A stretch of 63,995 bases of DNA from Aquabacterium sp. (GCF_016234775.1 NZ_JACRAH010000057.1:1-63995); one strand, 5' to 3'; counted from the stretch's first letter, positions 10,509 through 21,241 are shown. Notes: generated from the letters alone by a model not told the origin. A program made the numbers and translations.

Positions 10509-11335
10509 GTACCGTGACCCGTTTGGACAAGACCTTCGCCACGCTGAAGGACCAGGGCCGCAAGGCGTTGATCCCCTACATCACCTGCGGCGACCCCTTC
10601 CCCGAGAAGACGGTCGAGCTGATGCTGGCCATGGCCGAGGCCGGTGCCGACGTGATCGAACTGGGCGTGCCTTTCTCCGATCCGATGGCCGACGGCCCCG
10701 TGATCCAGAAGGCGGCCGAGCGCGCCCTGCTCAAGGGCATCTCGCTGACCCATGTGCTGGCCGATGTGAAGGCCTTCCGCGCGAAGAACGCGGACACGCC
10801 CGTCGTGCTGATGGGCTACGCCAACCCGATCGAATGTTATGACCTGCACCACGGCGCAGGTAGCTTTGTGCGTGATGCCAAGGCTGCTGGCGTCGATGGC
10901 GTGCTGGTGGTGGACTACCCGCCTGAAGAGTGTCAGGAGTTCGCTGCGCGCTTGAAGGCCGCCGATCTGGCGCCCATCTTCTTGCTGGCGCCAACGTCTT
11001 CCGAGCAGCGCATGGCCGATGTGGGCCGTGTGGCGGCTGGTTATGTGTATTACGTGTCGCTCAAGGGCGTGACGGGTGCTGGTCACCTGGATACCGCTGC
11101 CGTGGCTGACATGGTGCCCCGCATTCGCAAGCATGTGAGCGTGCCGGTGGGCGTGGGTTTTGGTATCCGTGATGCAGAGACTGCCAAGGCGGTGGCTGCT
11201 GTGTCGGACGCCGTCGTGATCGGTTCGCGCATCGTCCAGTTGCTGGAAGCGCAGACCCCGGACACGGTGGTGGCCGCCGGGCGTGATTTCATCGCTGAAA
11301 TCCGTGCGGCGCTTGATTCCTTGAAAGGAAACTGA
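10505..11335 (+). CDS. trpA: Tryptophan synthase alpha chain
   Basis: Cleaves indole-3-glycerol phosphate to indole, which is channelled to TrpB. The 276-residue TIM barrel shows [17 protein letters not shown], with the catalytic Glu and Asp, and the [11 protein letters not shown] phosphate loop. Its ATG overlaps the trpB stop by four bases, and accD starts two bases after its own stop, so trpFBA-accD probably share a transcript. Confidence 0.98.
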   Translation: MSTVTRLDKTFATLKDQGRKALIPYITCGDPFPEKTVELMLAMAEAGADVIELGVPFSDPMADGPVIQKAAERALLKGISLTHVLADVKAFRAKNADTPVVLMGYANPIECYDLHHGAGSFVRDAKAAGVDGVLVVDYPPEECQEFAARLKAADLAPIFLLAPTSSEQRMADVGRVAAGYVYYVSLKGVTGAGHLDTAAVADMVPRIRKHVSVPVGVGFGIRDAETAKAVAAVSDAVVIGSRIVQLLEAQTPDTVVAAGRDFIAEIRAALDSLKGN

Positions 11336-11337
11336 AC

Positions 11338-12213
11338 ATGAGTTGGCTCGAAAAGCTGCTGCCCCCGAAGATTCAACCGACCGACCCCTCCGAGCGTCGT
11401 TCGGTGCCGGAAGGGCTGTGGGTCAAGTGCCCGTCTTGTGAAACGGTGCTCTACAAGAACGACCTGGAAGCCAATGTGAACGTGTGCCCCAAGTGTGGCC
11501 ACCATCACCGCATTGGCGCCCGTGCTCGTCTGGATGCCTTCCTCGATGCCGAAGGCCGCTATGAACTGGGCCAGGAAGTGCTGCCGGTTGACGCGCTGAA
11601 GTTCCGCGACAACAAGAAGTACCCCGATCGCCTCAAGCAAGGCATGGAAGCGACCGGCGAGACCGATGCGCTGATCGTGATGGGCGGCTCGGTCCACAGC
11701 ATTCCCGTGGTCGCGGCCTGCTTCGAATTCGACTTCATGGGCGGCTCCATGGGCTCCGTGGTGGGCGAGCGCTTCGTGCGCGGCGTCGAGGCTGCGGTGG
11801 ACCAGAAGACCCCGTTCATCTCGTTCACCGCGACGGGCGGCGCCCGCATGCAGGAAGGCCTGCTGAGCCTGATGCAGATGGCCAAGACCAATGCGGCCTT
11901 GACGCGCCTGGCCAAAGCCAGGCTGCCCTACATCAGCGTGCTGACCGACCCGACCATGGGTGGTGTGTCGGCTTCGTTCGCCTTCATGGGCGATGTGGTG
12001 ATCGCCGAACCCAAGGCGCTGATCGGTTTTGCCGGCCCTCGCGTGATCGAGAACACCGTGCGTGAAGTGCTGCCGGAAGGCTTCCAGCGCGCCGAGTTCC
12101 TGATGCAAAAGGGTGGTCTGGACATGATCATCGACCGCCGCGAACTGCGCATGGCGATTGCGCGCCAGTTGGCGATCCTGACGCGCCAACCTGCCGATGC
12201 GGTGGCCGCCTGA
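11338..12213 (+). CDS. accD: Acetyl-CoA carboxylase carboxyltransferase beta subunit
   Basis: Beta subunit of the carboxyltransferase that, with AccA, moves CO2 from carboxybiotin to acetyl-CoA. The 291-residue protein has the N-terminal zinc ribbon with Cys31, Cys34, Cys50 and Cys53, then the crotonase-type core including [21 protein letters not shown]. It sits directly after trpA and is followed by a good intrinsic terminator, so it ends the trp-acc transcription unit. Confidence 0.97.
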   Translation: MSWLEKLLPPKIQPTDPSERRSVPEGLWVKCPSCETVLYKNDLEANVNVCPKCGHHHRIGARARLDAFLDAEGRYELGQEVLPVDALKFRDNKKYPDRLKQGMEATGETDALIVMGGSVHSIPVVAACFEFDFMGGSMGSVVGERFVRGVEAAVDQKTPFISFTATGGARMQEGLLSLMQMAKTNAALTRLAKARLPYISVLTDPTMGGVSASFAFMGDVVIAEPKALIGFAGPRVIENTVREVLPEGFQRAEFLMQKGGLDMIIDRRELRMAIARQLAILTRQPADAVAA

Positions 12214-12298
12214 TGGTCTGATGCTTCCTTGAGCCAGTTGTCGGTTGGCCCCTGGATTGACCTCGGGCGAGCAAACTGATCCATCTGGTTTCAACATG

Positions 12299-12337
12299 CG
12301 GGCTGCGCTTGGATGCAGCCCGTTTTGTTTTTTGTTT
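12299..12337 (+). terminator. Intrinsic terminator between accD and folC
   Basis: CGGGCTGC (12299-12306) and GCAGCCCG (12315-12322) form a perfect 8-bp stem with an 8-base loop, followed by a T-rich run with two interrupting G bases. It lies 85 bases after accD and only about 14 bases before the folC ATG. Confidence 0.85.
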
Positions 12338-12350
12338 GGTCGATATCCCC

Positions 12351-13730
12351 ATGAGCCAGTCTTCTGACACCGCCGCCAACTCCCCTCGCACTCTGGATGC
12401 CTGGTTGTCGCACTGCGAGCGCCTGCATCCCGTCACCATCGACATGGGCCTGGAGCGGGTAGGGCAGGTCTGGCAGCGCACCGGCATCACGCTGGGCACG
12501 CCGCTGGGGCGCGAGGAAGAGGGCCTGGAGGGGCCTGTGGTGTTCACGGTGGCCGGCACCAATGGCAAGGGCTCGACCTGCGCCATGCTGGAAGGCATCT
12601 TGCTGAATGCGGGTTTCAAGACGGGCGTGTACGGCTCGCCGCATCTGGTGCACTTTGAAGAGCGCTGTCGCATCATGGGCGAGCCGGTCAAGGCCGCCGA
12701 TCTGGTGCCTCATTTCGAGGCCATCGAAGCCGCCCGGGGCGACACCGCGCTGACGTATTTCGAGTTCACGACCCTGGCCATCCTGCGCCTGCTGGCCACC
12801 TCCGGCCTGGATGCGGTCATCCTGGAAGTGGGCCTGGGCGGCCGCCTGGATGCCGTCAACGTCATCGACACCGATTGCGCCGTCATCACCAGCATCGATC
12901 TGGATCACATGGACTACCTCGGGCCCGATCGCGAAGCCATTGGCCGCGAGAAGGCCGGCATCATGCGGGCGGGTCGCCCGGCGGTGGTGTCGGATCCGCA
13001 GCCACCACAGAGTGTGGTGGACCACGCCACGCAACTCGGTGCTGATCTGTGGCTGTTCGGGCGCGATCACAACTACGCGGGTGACCGCCAGCAATGGTCA
13101 TGGGGTGGGCGCAACAAGCGTTTCAATGGCATGGCCTACCCGGCCTTGCGCGGCGCCAATCAATTGCTTAACGCCTCGGGCGTGCTGTCCGCCCTGGAAG
13201 CCATGCGCAACCGCCTGCCGGTATCGGCACAGGCCGTGCGCACCGGCCTGGCCACGGTCGAACTGCCGGGGCGCTTCCAGATCATCCCGGGCCAGCCTAC
13301 GCTGATTCTGGACGTGGCCCACAACCCGCATGCGGCTGCCACCCTGGCGGTGAACCTGGACCAAATGGGGTTTTTCCCGCGCACGCATGTGGTCTGGGGG
13401 GCCATGGCCGACAAGGATGCCGCCGGCATGATCAGCAAGCTGCGCCCGCTGGTTGACGCCTGGTACTGCTGTGATCTGCCCACGGCGCGCGCCGCCACGG
13501 CCGAGCAGTTGAAACAGGCGATCGAGGCTGAAATGTCTGCAAAACCCATGGCGACGGCGCCCAAGGCGACCGTGTCGACCCATTCCGACCCCATGGCCGC
13601 ACTCAAGGCTGCGCTGGCGGCAGCGGACCCCACGGATAGAATCGTGGTCTTTGGCTCTTTCTATACCGTAGGTGGTGTCTTGCACGACGGCTTGCCCAAG
13701 CTGAACGCACCTCACATGCCTGGGGCCTGA
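12351..13730 (+). CDS. folC: Bifunctional folylpolyglutamate/dihydrofolate synthase
   Basis: Adds glutamate to dihydropteroate and to folates. I use the ATG at 12351 (MSQSSDTAAN), giving 459 residues; a longer frame from 12309 would run back into the terminator hairpin. VAGTNGKGSTCAMLE is the ATP P-loop, YFEFTTLAILRLL and EVGLGGRLDAVN are Mur-ligase-family signatures, and DVAHNPHAA is the C-terminal domain motif. The SPOR gene follows in the same direction. Confidence 0.95.
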   Translation: MSQSSDTAANSPRTLDAWLSHCERLHPVTIDMGLERVGQVWQRTGITLGTPLGREEEGLEGPVVFTVAGTNGKGSTCAMLEGILLNAGFKTGVYGSPHLVHFEERCRIMGEPVKAADLVPHFEAIEAARGDTALTYFEFTTLAILRLLATSGLDAVILEVGLGGRLDAVNVIDTDCAVITSIDLDHMDYLGPDREAIGREKAGIMRAGRPAVVSDPQPPQSVVDHATQLGADLWLFGRDHNYAGDRQQWSWGGRNKRFNGMAYPALRGANQLLNASGVLSALEAMRNRLPVSAQAVRTGLATVELPGRFQIIPGQPTLILDVAHNPHAAATLAVNLDQMGFFPRTHVVWGAMADKDAAGMISKLRPLVDAWYCCDLPTARAATAEQLKQAIEAEMSAKPMATAPKATVSTHSDPMAALKAALAAADPTDRIVVFGSFYTVGGVLHDGLPKLNAPHMPGA

Positions 13731-13767
13731 TCGAGTCACCGCCCTTCATTTCAGCCCACCACCGAGC

Positions 13768-14676
13768 ATGCCGCTGCCTTCGTTTCTCCAGCGCTTTCGC
13801 CGAAAGCCCTCGTCGGGCCAGGGTGCGTCCGATGCCGTGCCCTTGACGCCGTCTGACGTGGAGGCCACTCGGGCCCGCGCGCGCCGCCGTCTGGTGGGTA
13901 TGGTGGTGCTGGTGGGCGCGGGCGTGATCGGCTTTCCCTGGTTGTTCGAGACCCAGCCTCGCTCCATGTCGCCGGACGTGCAGATCGTGCAGGGTGCCAA
14001 CGCGGCTGGCGGCGACGTGCAGATCAGCGGTGTGGCCGCGCCTCGTTCGCCGCGCAGTGTGGCGGGCAGGGTGGCCGTGTCCAATATCGTCGAGCCTCAG
14101 GCCCCGGCCTCCTCGCAGGAAGACACTGCACCGGCTGCAGGTCAGCGTCGGTCCGAGCCGGTCGAACAGGTGGTGGATGAAGCCGCCGCACCGCGTGTTG
14201 CCGCGTCTCGCTCGGAGCCAGCCAAGGTGGCCGCCAAGCAAGCCAGCAAACCAGCGGAGAAGCCTGTCGCCAAGGTGGCTGACAAGCCTGCGGCCAAGGA
14301 CAGTACGAAGGACAAGGCGAAAGAGCCACCCAAGGTGGCGGTCAAAGACAAGGACACGGCCAAGCCCACCGCTGCCAAGGATGCAGCAAAGGCACCCGCC
14401 AAGTCCGACAAGCCGGCTGACAAGCCTGCCGACAAAGACAAGACCCCGAGCCGCTACGTCGTGCAGTTCGGCGCCTTTGCTGACGTGAACACCGCGCACC
14501 AGGCCCGCATGAAGGTTGAACGTCTGGGCCTCAAGACTTACACGCAGCAGGTGGACACGCCTGCCGGCAAACGCATCCGTGTCCGCATGGGCCCTTACGC
14601 AGACAAGACCGAGGCAGACAAGGCCATGGCGACGCTGCGCAAGGCTGGCTTGAGTGGCGCCGTGCTGACCTTGTGA
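13768..14676 (+). CDS. SPOR domain protein (DedD-like)
   Basis: A 302-residue single-pass inner-membrane protein with a basic N-terminal cytoplasmic segment, one membrane helix (LVGMVVLVGAGVIGFPWLF, about residues 42-60), a long periplasmic linker very rich in Lys, Ala, Pro and Asp, and a C-terminal SPOR domain starting SRYVVQFGAFADVNTA. SPOR domains bind denuded glycan strands at the division septum; DedD in E. coli is the closest named example. Position between folC and cvpA matches the E. coli folC-dedD-cvpA-purF order, which supports the DedD reading. Confidence 0.85.
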   Translation: MPLPSFLQRFRRKPSSGQGASDAVPLTPSDVEATRARARRRLVGMVVLVGAGVIGFPWLFETQPRSMSPDVQIVQGANAAGGDVQISGVAAPRSPRSVAGRVAVSNIVEPQAPASSQEDTAPAAGQRRSEPVEQVVDEAAAPRVAASRSEPAKVAAKQASKPAEKPVAKVADKPAAKDSTKDKAKEPPKVAVKDKDTAKPTAAKDAAKAPAKSDKPADKPADKDKTPSRYVVQFGAFADVNTAHQARMKVERLGLKTYTQQVDTPAGKRIRVRMGPYADKTEADKAMATLRKAGLSGAVLTL

Positions 14677-14698
14677 TCGTGCGAAAGGTGCGTGCAAG

Positions 14699-15235
14699 GT
14701 GGACGGTGTGACCGAGACGGGGGCTTATGCCTGGACTCTGCCTGACCTGATCCTGTTGGTCGGCTTGGGCTTGTCCCTGGTCGTAGGTGCCTGGCGCGGT
14801 CTGGTGAAGGAAATGTTGTCCCTGGCTGGCTGGGGTGTGTCGTATTTCTCGGCGCAGTGGTTCGGGGCCGAGATGGGCGAGATGCTGCCGATTGGTCAGC
14901 CCGGGCAGCGCCTGAACGTGCTGGCCGGGATGATTGTGGTTTTTGTCCTCGCCTGGCTGGGGTGGGCGCTGATATCGTGGGCCATCACGCAGGTGGTGAG
15001 GGCTTCGCCATTGAGTGCGCCTGACCGTGTGCTGGGGGCGGGATTTGGTTTGATGCGCGGCGTGGTCGTGGCGCTGGTGGTCGTGACCCTGGTGGGCATG
15101 ACACCGGTGGCCAAGTGGCCAAGCTGGCAGGCATCGCGCGGTGTCGCGTGGATGCAGGTGATTTTGAAGGGGCTTCGCCCCGTGTTGCCCGAGCAGGTGA
15201 TCAAGTTCCTGCCCGAGCAGCAGTCCGATTTTTGA
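14699..15235 (+). CDS. cvpA: CvpA family inner-membrane protein
   Basis: Small integral membrane protein of the CvpA family, linked to colicin V production and envelope homeostasis; its molecular role is unclear. About four hydrophobic helices are visible: [16 protein letters not shown], the region near residue 40, [17 protein letters not shown] and [13 protein letters not shown]. The start is a GTG at 14699 or another at 14708; AAGG at 14696-14699 fits the second better. It precedes purF by 25 bases, the conserved cvpA-purF pairing. Confidence 0.9.
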   Translation: MDGVTETGAYAWTLPDLILLVGLGLSLVVGAWRGLVKEMLSLAGWGVSYFSAQWFGAEMGEMLPIGQPGQRLNVLAGMIVVFVLAWLGWALISWAITQVVRASPLSAPDRVLGAGFGLMRGVVVALVVVTLVGMTPVAKWPSWQASRGVAWMQVILKGLRPVLPEQVIKFLPEQQSDF

Positions 15236-15260
15236 GTTTGATTTTGCAAGAGGTGAACCC

Positions 15261-16787
15261 ATGTGCGGCATCGTTGGTGTGATTTCCAAGACGCCCGTCA
15301 ATCAACTGATCTATGACGCGCTGTTGCTGTTGCAGCACCGTGGTCAGGACGCAGCCGGCATCGTGACGGCAGGCCCTGATGCACACGGTCGCAAGTTCTT
15401 CATGCACAAGGCGCGCGGGATGGTGAAGGACGTTTTCCGTACCCGTGACATGCGTGCCCTGCCGGGTACCGCCGGTCTGGGCCAGGTGCGTTACCCGACC
15501 GCCGGCAATGCCTTCAACGAAGAAGAGGCCCAGCCTTTCTACGTGAACGCACCTTTCGGTCTGGTGCTGGTGCACAACGGCAACCTGACGAACGCTCATG
15601 CCCTGCGCAAGGAGCTGTTCGACATCGACCGCCGCCACCTGAACACCGACAGCGACACCGAAGTGCTGCTCAATGTGTTCGCCCACGAACTGGAACTGGC
15701 TGGCCGTGAACTGCCACTGACGCCTGCCGCCGTGTTCACCGCCGTGCGCGCCGTGCACAAGCGCATCAAGGGCTCCTACGCCGTGATCTGCTTGATCGCC
15801 GGCTACGGCCTGGTGGCCTTCCGCGATCCGTTTGGCATCCGCCCCATGTGTTACGGCGAGGCCGATTTGCCCGAGGGCCGCGAGGTCATGGTGGCGAGCG
15901 AGTCGGTGGCCTTGGAAGGCACCGGCCATCGCGTGGTGCGCGACGTGGCACCGGGCGAAGCCCTGTTCATCGATCTGGATGGCGTCGTGCACGCCGAGCA
16001 GTGCGCCGAGAACCCCGTGCTGAACCCCTGCATGTTCGAGTTCGTGTACCTGGCCCGTCCTGACTCAGTCATGGATGGCGTGTCGGTCTACCAGGCTCGT
16101 CTGGAAATGGGTGAGACCCTGGCGCAGCGCGTGATCTCGACCATGCCCCCGTCTGAAATCGACGTGGTCATTCCCATCCCCGAATCCAGCCGTCCTTCGG
16201 CGATGCAACTGGCGCAGAAGCTGGGCAAGCCTTATCGCGAAGGCTTCGTGAAGAACCGCTACGTGGGCCGCACCTTCATCATGCCCGGCCAAGGCGTGCG
16301 CAAGAAATCCGTGCGCCAGAAGCTCAATGCCATCGGCATGGAGTTCAAGGGCCGCAACGTGCTGCTGGTCGATGACTCCATCGTGCGTGGCACCACCTCC
16401 AAGGAAATCGTGCAGATGGCCCGTGAAGCCGGCGCCAACAAGGTGTACCTGGCTTCGGCTGCGCCGCCTGTGCGCTTCCCCAATGTGTACGGCATCGACA
16501 TGCCGACCAAAGCCGAACTGGTGGCCCATGGCCGCACGCTGGAGGACATCCGCCAGATCATCGGCGCCGATGCCCTGATCTATCAGGACGTGGACGCGAT
16601 GAAGAAGGTCGTGGGCAAGCTCAATCCGGCCATCAAGGGCTTCGAGGCTTCGTGCTTCGATGGCGTCTACATCACCGGTGACGTGAGTGCCGCTGACTTT
16701 GCCGCCATCGAATCGCAACGCCTGACGCAAAAGGGTGAGGACGAGGCGTCCAACTCGCGCCTGGCTCTGCAGAACCGTCCAGACTGA
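15261..16787 (+). CDS. purF: Amidophosphoribosyltransferase
   Basis: First committed step of purine synthesis, PRPP plus glutamine to phosphoribosylamine. The 508-residue protein starts MCGIVGV with the glutaminase nucleophile as Cys2 and no propeptide. HRGQDAAG and [10 protein letters not shown] mark the Ntn-hydrolase domain, and [14 protein letters not shown] is the PRPP-binding loop of the C-terminal phosphoribosyltransferase domain. An AGAGGTG ribosome site precedes the ATG. Confidence 0.98.
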   Translation: MCGIVGVISKTPVNQLIYDALLLLQHRGQDAAGIVTAGPDAHGRKFFMHKARGMVKDVFRTRDMRALPGTAGLGQVRYPTAGNAFNEEEAQPFYVNAPFGLVLVHNGNLTNAHALRKELFDIDRRHLNTDSDTEVLLNVFAHELELAGRELPLTPAAVFTAVRAVHKRIKGSYAVICLIAGYGLVAFRDPFGIRPMCYGEADLPEGREVMVASESVALEGTGHRVVRDVAPGEALFIDLDGVVHAEQCAENPVLNPCMFEFVYLARPDSVMDGVSVYQARLEMGETLAQRVISTMPPSEIDVVIPIPESSRPSAMQLAQKLGKPYREGFVKNRYVGRTFIMPGQGVRKKSVRQKLNAIGMEFKGRNVLLVDDSIVRGTTSKEIVQMAREAGANKVYLASAAPPVRFPNVYGIDMPTKAELVAHGRTLEDIRQIIGADALIYQDVDAMKKVVGKLNPAIKGFEASCFDGVYITGDVSAADFAAIESQRLTQKGEDEASNSRLALQNRPD

Positions 16788-16847
16788 TCCTCGTTGATTG
16801 ACAGAGAAGGCCCAGCCGCTTTGGCGGCCAGGCCGATAGGAGGCCGC

Positions 16848-18104
16848 ATGGCCCAATCTGAATCCAAGAAAAAAACACTGCCTCGCAAGGCACTGCCAGC
16901 CGATGCCCGCATCGAGACGCTGGCCGTGCGCGAAGGCTTGCCCGCATCGCAATGGGGTGAGAACTCCGAAGCACTGTTCCTGACCAGCAGCTTCACACAC
17001 CCTGATGCGGCCACGGCGGCGGCGCGCTTTGCCAACGAAGAAGAAGCCTTCGTCTACAGCCGCTTCACCAACCCGACCACGATGATGTTCGAGCGCCGCC
17101 TGGCTGCACTCGAAGGCACCGAGGCGGCCATTGGTACCGCCAGCGGCATGAGCGCCATCCTGCTGATGATCATGGGCCTGCTCAAGGCGGGTGACCACGT
17201 GATCTGCTCGCGCAGCGTGTTTGGCGCCACCATCGTGTTGCTGGAGCGCGAGTTCGGCAAGTTCGGTGTCGAAACCACCTTCGTGTCGCAGACCGACCTG
17301 GGCGAGTGGCGCGCCGCCATCAAGCCCAACACCAAACTGCTGTTTGCCGAGACCCCCAGCAACCCGCTCACCGAGGTGTGCGACATCCAGGCCCTGGCCG
17401 ATATCGCGCATGCCAACGGGGCCTTGCTGGCGGTGGACAACTGCTTCTGCACGCCCGCCATTCAGCAACCTGTGAAGATGGGGGCCGATCTCATCATCCA
17501 CTCCGGCACCAAGTACCTCGACGGGCAAGGCCGTGTGCTGGCGGGCGCTATCTGCGGCAGCGACAAACTCATCAACGGCACCTTCATGCCGGTGATGCGT
17601 GGTGCGGGCATGAGCCTGTCACCGTTCAACGCCTGGATCGTGCTCAAGGGCCTGGAGACGCTGGCCATCCGCATGGCGGCGCAAAGCGCCAATGCCATGA
17701 AGTTCGCGCAATGGCTGGAGAAGCAGCCTGCCGTGGACAAGGTCTATTACCCAGGCCTGCCCAGCCATCCCCAGCACGAGCTGGCGATGAAGCAGCAAAA
17801 CGGTTGCGGTGGCGCGGTGGTGTCCTTCACGGTCAAGGCCGGGCAGGGCGCCGATGCAGCCGCCTTGCGCAAGGCCGCCTTCCATGTGATCGATCACACG
17901 CAGTTGTGCTCCATCACGGCCAACCTGGGCGACACCAAGACCCTCATCACCCATCCGGCCAGCACCTCGCATGGTCGACTCGCCGAAGAACAGCGCCTGG
18001 CTGCCGGCATCACCCAGGGCATGATCCGCATCTCGGTCGGCCTGGAACACATTGACGACCTCACGGCCGACCTGGCCCGTGGTCTTGACAGCTTGCACGT
18101 ATGA
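16848..18104 (+). CDS. metZ: O-succinylhomoserine sulfhydrylase
   Basis: PLP enzyme making homocysteine from an activated homoserine and sulfide. The 418-residue start at ATG 16848 has a strong AGGAGG ribosome site at 16838-16843; a longer frame from 16794 has none. The PLP lysine lies in [15 protein letters not shown], a signature of the MetZ subgroup within the Cys/Met metabolism family. The metZ stop overlaps the gltX ATG by four bases. Confidence 0.93.
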   Translation: MAQSESKKKTLPRKALPADARIETLAVREGLPASQWGENSEALFLTSSFTHPDAATAAARFANEEEAFVYSRFTNPTTMMFERRLAALEGTEAAIGTASGMSAILLMIMGLLKAGDHVICSRSVFGATIVLLEREFGKFGVETTFVSQTDLGEWRAAIKPNTKLLFAETPSNPLTEVCDIQALADIAHANGALLAVDNCFCTPAIQQPVKMGADLIIHSGTKYLDGQGRVLAGAICGSDKLINGTFMPVMRGAGMSLSPFNAWIVLKGLETLAIRMAAQSANAMKFAQWLEKQPAVDKVYYPGLPSHPQHELAMKQQNGCGGAVVSFTVKAGQGADAAALRKAAFHVIDHTQLCSITANLGDTKTLITHPASTSHGRLAEEQRLAAGITQGMIRISVGLEHIDDLTADLARGLDSLHV

Positions 18105-19537
18105 CACAAGTTCGCACACCCGTCCGCACACGTTTCGCCCCGTCGCCTACCGGCTTCATTCACCTGGGCAACATCCGCTCGGCCCTGTATCCATGGGCTT
18201 TTGCGCGCGCCAACCAGGGCGTGTTCATCCTGCGCATTGAGGACACGGATGAAGAGCGCTCCTCGCAAGCTGCCGTGGACGTGATCCTCGAAGGCATGCA
18301 GTGGCTGGGCCTGAACCACGACGAAGGTCCCCTCTATCAGATGCAGCGCATGGACCGCTACAAGCAGGTCGTGCAGGAGATGCTGGACAAGGGCCTGATC
18401 TATCCATGCTACATGTCTTCTGCCGAGCTGGATGCCTTGCGTGAGCGCCAGATGGCGAACAAGGAAAAGCCCCGCTACGACGGCACCTGGCGCCCCGAGC
18501 CCGGCAAGACCCTGCCACCCGTGCCCGCTGGCGTGAAGCCCGTGCTGCGTTTCAAGAACCCACAAGGCGGTTCGGTGGTGTGGGAAGACAAGGTCAAGGG
18601 CCGCATCGAGATCAGCAACGATGAACTCGATGACCTGGTGATTGCGCGCCCGGCAGCTGAAGGCGCCGATTCCATCGTGGGCACGCCCACCTACACCTTC
18701 TGCGTCGTCGTCGATGACATGGACATGGGCATCACGCACGTGATCCGTGGCGACGACCACGTCAACAACACGCCGCGCCAGATCAACATCCTGCGCGCCC
18801 TCGGCCAGGAGCCGCCTGTGTACGCCCACTTGCCCACCGTGCTCAACGAGCAGGGCGAGAAGATGAGCAAGCGCCATGGCGCCAAGGCTGTCACGCAGTA
18901 CCGTGACGAGGGCTATCTGGCCGATGCCATCGTGAACTACCTGGCGCGCCTGGGCTGGAGCCACGGTGACGACGAGATCTTCTCGCGTGCGCAGCTGATC
19001 GAGTGGTTCAACCTGGATCACCTGGGCAAGAGCGCGGGCCAGTTCGACGAGGCCAAGCTGCGCTGGGTGGCCCAGCAGCACATGAAGACCGCCGATGACG
19101 CCTTGCTGGCCACGCTGGTGCGCGAGCAGTGGGCCAGGCGCGGCACGGCGGTGCCGGCCGAGTTGCAGTCCGGCGACAAGCTGGCAGCCATGTGCGCGCT
19201 GTTCAAGGACCGCTGCGCCACCACGGTGGAGCTGGCCGACTGGCTGGGCATGTACGTCGCGCCGGTAGCCGCTCCGGCTGAGGAACTCGCCGCGCAAGTG
19301 ACCGATGCCGTCAAGCCCGCCATCGCCGCCCTGGCCACTCGCCTGGAAACGGCAGCCTGGGACAAGGCCGCGATCAACCAGGCCATCAAGGACACCATTG
19401 GCGAGTTCGGCATCAAGATGCCGCAACTGGCCATTCCCGTGCGCCTGCTGGTTTGTGGCCGCGCCCAGACGCCATCTGTGGATGCCGTGCTGGCCTTGTT
19501 CGAGCGTGAAACCGTGATCCATCGCCTGCGGGCCTGA
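18101..19537 (+). CDS. gltX: Glutamyl-tRNA synthetase
   Basis: Class I synthetase charging tRNA-Glu; 478 residues, discriminating bacterial type. The HIGH-equivalent is [11 protein letters not shown] near residue 18 and the KMSKS motif is EKMSKRHGA near residue 255. The ATG overlaps the metZ stop. Two tRNA-Glu genes lie less than 1 kb downstream, so the enzyme and its substrate tRNA are neighbours. Confidence 0.97.
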   Translation: MTQVRTPVRTRFAPSPTGFIHLGNIRSALYPWAFARANQGVFILRIEDTDEERSSQAAVDVILEGMQWLGLNHDEGPLYQMQRMDRYKQVVQEMLDKGLIYPCYMSSAELDALRERQMANKEKPRYDGTWRPEPGKTLPPVPAGVKPVLRFKNPQGGSVVWEDKVKGRIEISNDELDDLVIARPAAEGADSIVGTPTYTFCVVVDDMDMGITHVIRGDDHVNNTPRQINILRALGQEPPVYAHLPTVLNEQGEKMSKRHGAKAVTQYRDEGYLADAIVNYLARLGWSHGDDEIFSRAQLIEWFNLDHLGKSAGQFDEAKLRWVAQQHMKTADDALLATLVREQWARRGTAVPAELQSGDKLAAMCALFKDRCATTVELADWLGMYVAPVAAPAEELAAQVTDAVKPAIAALATRLETAAWDKAAINQAIKDTIGEFGIKMPQLAIPVRLLVCGRAQTPSVDAVLALFERETVIHRLRA

Positions 19538-19585
19538 ACCGTTCAGCCGGGCCGCGCGCAATCGATGTTAAAAAAAAGCGTCAAC

Positions 19586-19615
19586 TTGCGTAAAACGTAG
19601 AAATCGGTATATACT
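19586..19615 (+). promoter_or_regulatory. Sigma-70 promoter of the tRNA operon
   Basis: TTGCGT (19586-19591) and TATACT (19610-19615) are separated by 18 bases, about 90 bases before the first tRNA gene and downstream of an A-rich run (19570-19577). This is the best promoter in the gap after gltX. Confidence 0.65.
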
Positions 19616-19701
19616 CTCAGTCTCGCTTGAACGACGCTTTGTTCGAAACGACAAAGCAGCCGGGCAACCCGAAGATGCAGATCGCAAGGTCGAATTCACA
19701 A

Positions 19702-19777
<76 letters not shown>

Positions 19778-19855
19778 AGCAACCACAAGTTGCAGCGGTG
19801 GTCTGGTTGCAGTGTTGCCGAGTCGAGCGTCGATCAGGTTGTATGAAGGAATTCA

Positions 19856-19931
19856 GTCCCCTTCGTCTAGAGGCCTAGGACACCACCCTTTCACGGTGAC
19901 TACAGGGGTTCGAATCCCCTAGGGGACGCCA
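19856..19931 (+). tRNA. tRNA-Glu(TTC), copy 1
   Basis: 76 bases with encoded CCA. Acceptor GTCCCCT pairs with AGGGGAC; loop CTTTCAC gives anticodon TTC. The outer pair of the anticodon stem is a C-A mismatch, also present in copy 2. Confidence 0.96.
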
Positions 19932-19994
19932 AGTTTTGACAGCACTTGGCTGGTCGCAAGATCAGCGCAGTTGTCAGGTTAGTTAAACCACTGC

Positions 19995-20071
19995 GGAGTG
20001 GTAGTTCAGTTGGTTAGAATACCGGCCTGTCACGCCGGGGGTCGCGGGTTCGAGTCCCGTCCACTCCGCCA
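19995..20071 (+). tRNA. tRNA-Asp(GTC), copy 1
   Basis: 77 bases with encoded CCA. Acceptor GGAGTGG pairs with CCACTCC; anticodon stem CGGCC with loop containing GTC. Third gene of the first trio. Confidence 0.96.
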
Positions 20072-20169
20072 AGCTCTTTGAATGGGCCTTGCTGGTGGCA
20101 CAGCAAAGTTCAGAAAACGAAACAGTCTCGGTGCCGGTTTGGCGCCCTGCCGTGGTCGAAAGACGCGAT

Positions 20170-20245
<76 letters not shown>

Positions 20246-20303
20246 TCACAAGGTGGCGCCAGGTTGGCACGGAGTCGGTTTCAGGTTTGATGTTGTAGTT
20301 TCA

Positions 20304-20379
20304 GTCCCCTTCGTCTAGAGGCCTAGGACACCACCCTTTCACGGTGACTACAGGGGTTCGAATCCCCTAGGGGACGCCA
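20304..20379 (+). tRNA. tRNA-Glu(TTC), copy 2
   Basis: Identical to the copy at 19856, 448 bases downstream. 76 bases, CCA encoded, anticodon TTC. Confidence 0.96.
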
Positions 20380-20429
20380 AGTTTGACGGCGCTTGGGTTG
20401 CATGTGCAATCGAAGTCGTCTGCCACTGC

Positions 20430-20506
20430 GGAGTGGTAGTTCAGTTGGTTAGAATACCGGCCTGTCACGCCGGGGGTCGCGGGTTCGAGTCCCGTCCACT
20501 CCGCCA
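20430..20506 (+). tRNA. tRNA-Asp(GTC), copy 2
   Basis: Identical to the copy at 19995, 435 bases downstream. 77 bases, CCA encoded. Followed immediately by the operon terminator. Confidence 0.96.
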
Positions 20507-20510
20507 AAAA

Positions 20511-20549
20511 TGCAAAGCCCTGATGCGAAAGCGTCAGGGCTTTTTGCAT
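20511..20549 (+). terminator. Intrinsic terminator of the tRNA operon
   Basis: AAAGCCCTGA (20514-20523) pairs perfectly with TCAGGGCTTT (20534-20543) around TGCGAAAGCG, itself a GNRA-type mini-hairpin, and ends in TTTTT. It separates the tRNA operon from the nif accessory block. Confidence 0.9.
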
Positions 20550-20596
20550 GGTGAACGCTTTTGCGCTTGAGCTTGCGCTTCACCTTGCGTGGGCTT

Positions 20597-20612
20597 TGTG
20601 GGAAAGCCGACA
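20597..20612 (+). promoter_or_regulatory. NifA-type upstream activator site of the trHb-draTG operon
   Basis: TGTGGGAAAGCCGACA matches the NifA consensus TGT-N10-ACA exactly. Its complement, TGTCGGCTTTCCCACA, shares TGTC(A/G)GCTTT with the nifH site at 62275. It lies about 145 bases upstream of the predicted start point, within the usual working range. Confidence 0.75.
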
Positions 20613-20722
20613 AAACTGCTGGGTGCTCGTGCATGCCCGACAAGGGCCATCAAACAGGCATCAGCCCGTCGCCCCAGGGGAAATGCCCCATATCGCCCGA
20701 TTCGGCGGCATGCAAACCGACT

Positions 20723-20738
20723 TGGTACAACAGTTGCG
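20723..20738 (+). promoter_or_regulatory. Sigma-54 promoter of the trHb-draTG operon
   Basis: TGGTACAACAGTTGCG fits the -24/-12 consensus TGGCACG-N4-TTGCW, with GG (20724-20725) and GC (20736-20737) at the required spacing. It has the same N5-TTGCG end as the nifH promoter (CAG-TTGCG). Predicted transcription start is about 20749, one base before the trHb ATG. Confidence 0.75.
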
Positions 20739-20749
20739 ATGCATCGGGT

Positions 20750-21241
20750 ATGACTGCCCCCACCATCGCCCCGTCGCAGCCCAATCCGCATTTCGCCCGC
20801 ATCGGCGGACACGAGCAGATCGTGCGCCTGGTTGACGCGTTCTACCGCGCGATGGACACCTTGCCCGAGGCCGCCACCATCCGGGCCATGCATGAGCCGG
20901 ATCTGCGCGCCACGAAAGCCGTGCTGGTCAAGTACCTCAGCGAGTGGATGGGCGGCCCCAAGCTTTACACGCCAGACCGCGGTGCCCCCATGCTGCGGCG
21001 GCGCCATCAGCCTTTTGCGCTGGACTCGGCGGCACGTGATGCCTGGATGGCGTGCATGCGCCAGGCGCTGGACGAAGTCTGCCCGGATCAGGGCTTGCGC
21101 GAGGAGTTGCTGGCGGCCTTCTACAAGGTGGCCGACTTCATCCGCAATACCGAAGATGGCGGCGAGACGCGCGCCCACCCCGGGCGGCCTCGCGAGGTCC
21201 AGCCGGGTGTGGTGGCTGCACCGCACAGCTCCCGCAGTTGA
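20750..21241 (+). CDS. Group II truncated haemoglobin (YjbI-like)
   Basis: A 163-residue 2-over-2 globin that binds O2 or NO through haem. The core starts FARIGGHEQIVRLVDAFYRAMD; the proximal His is His86 in LRRRHQPFAL, and the Trp at about residue 99 is the group II G8 tryptophan. It is first in an operon with draT and draG behind a NifA/sigma-54 promoter, so a role in oxygen or NO control during nitrogen fixation is likely (inference). The predicted mRNA start leaves almost no leader, so translation may be leaderless. The C-terminal tail (about 25 residues, Pro/Arg-rich) is not part of the globin fold. Confidence 0.9.
   Translation: MTAPTIAPSQPNPHFARIGGHEQIVRLVDAFYRAMDTLPEAATIRAMHEPDLRATKAVLVKYLSEWMGGPKLYTPDRGAPMLRRRHQPFALDSAARDAWMACMRQALDEVCPDQGLREELLAAFYKVADFIRNTEDGGETRAHPGRPREVQPGVVAAPHSSRS

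Noticed and set aside
17894..19561. A 555-codon minus-strand frame opposite gltX
   Set aside because: gltX has both class I signature motifs; the opposite frame has none and spans the metZ-gltX junction.
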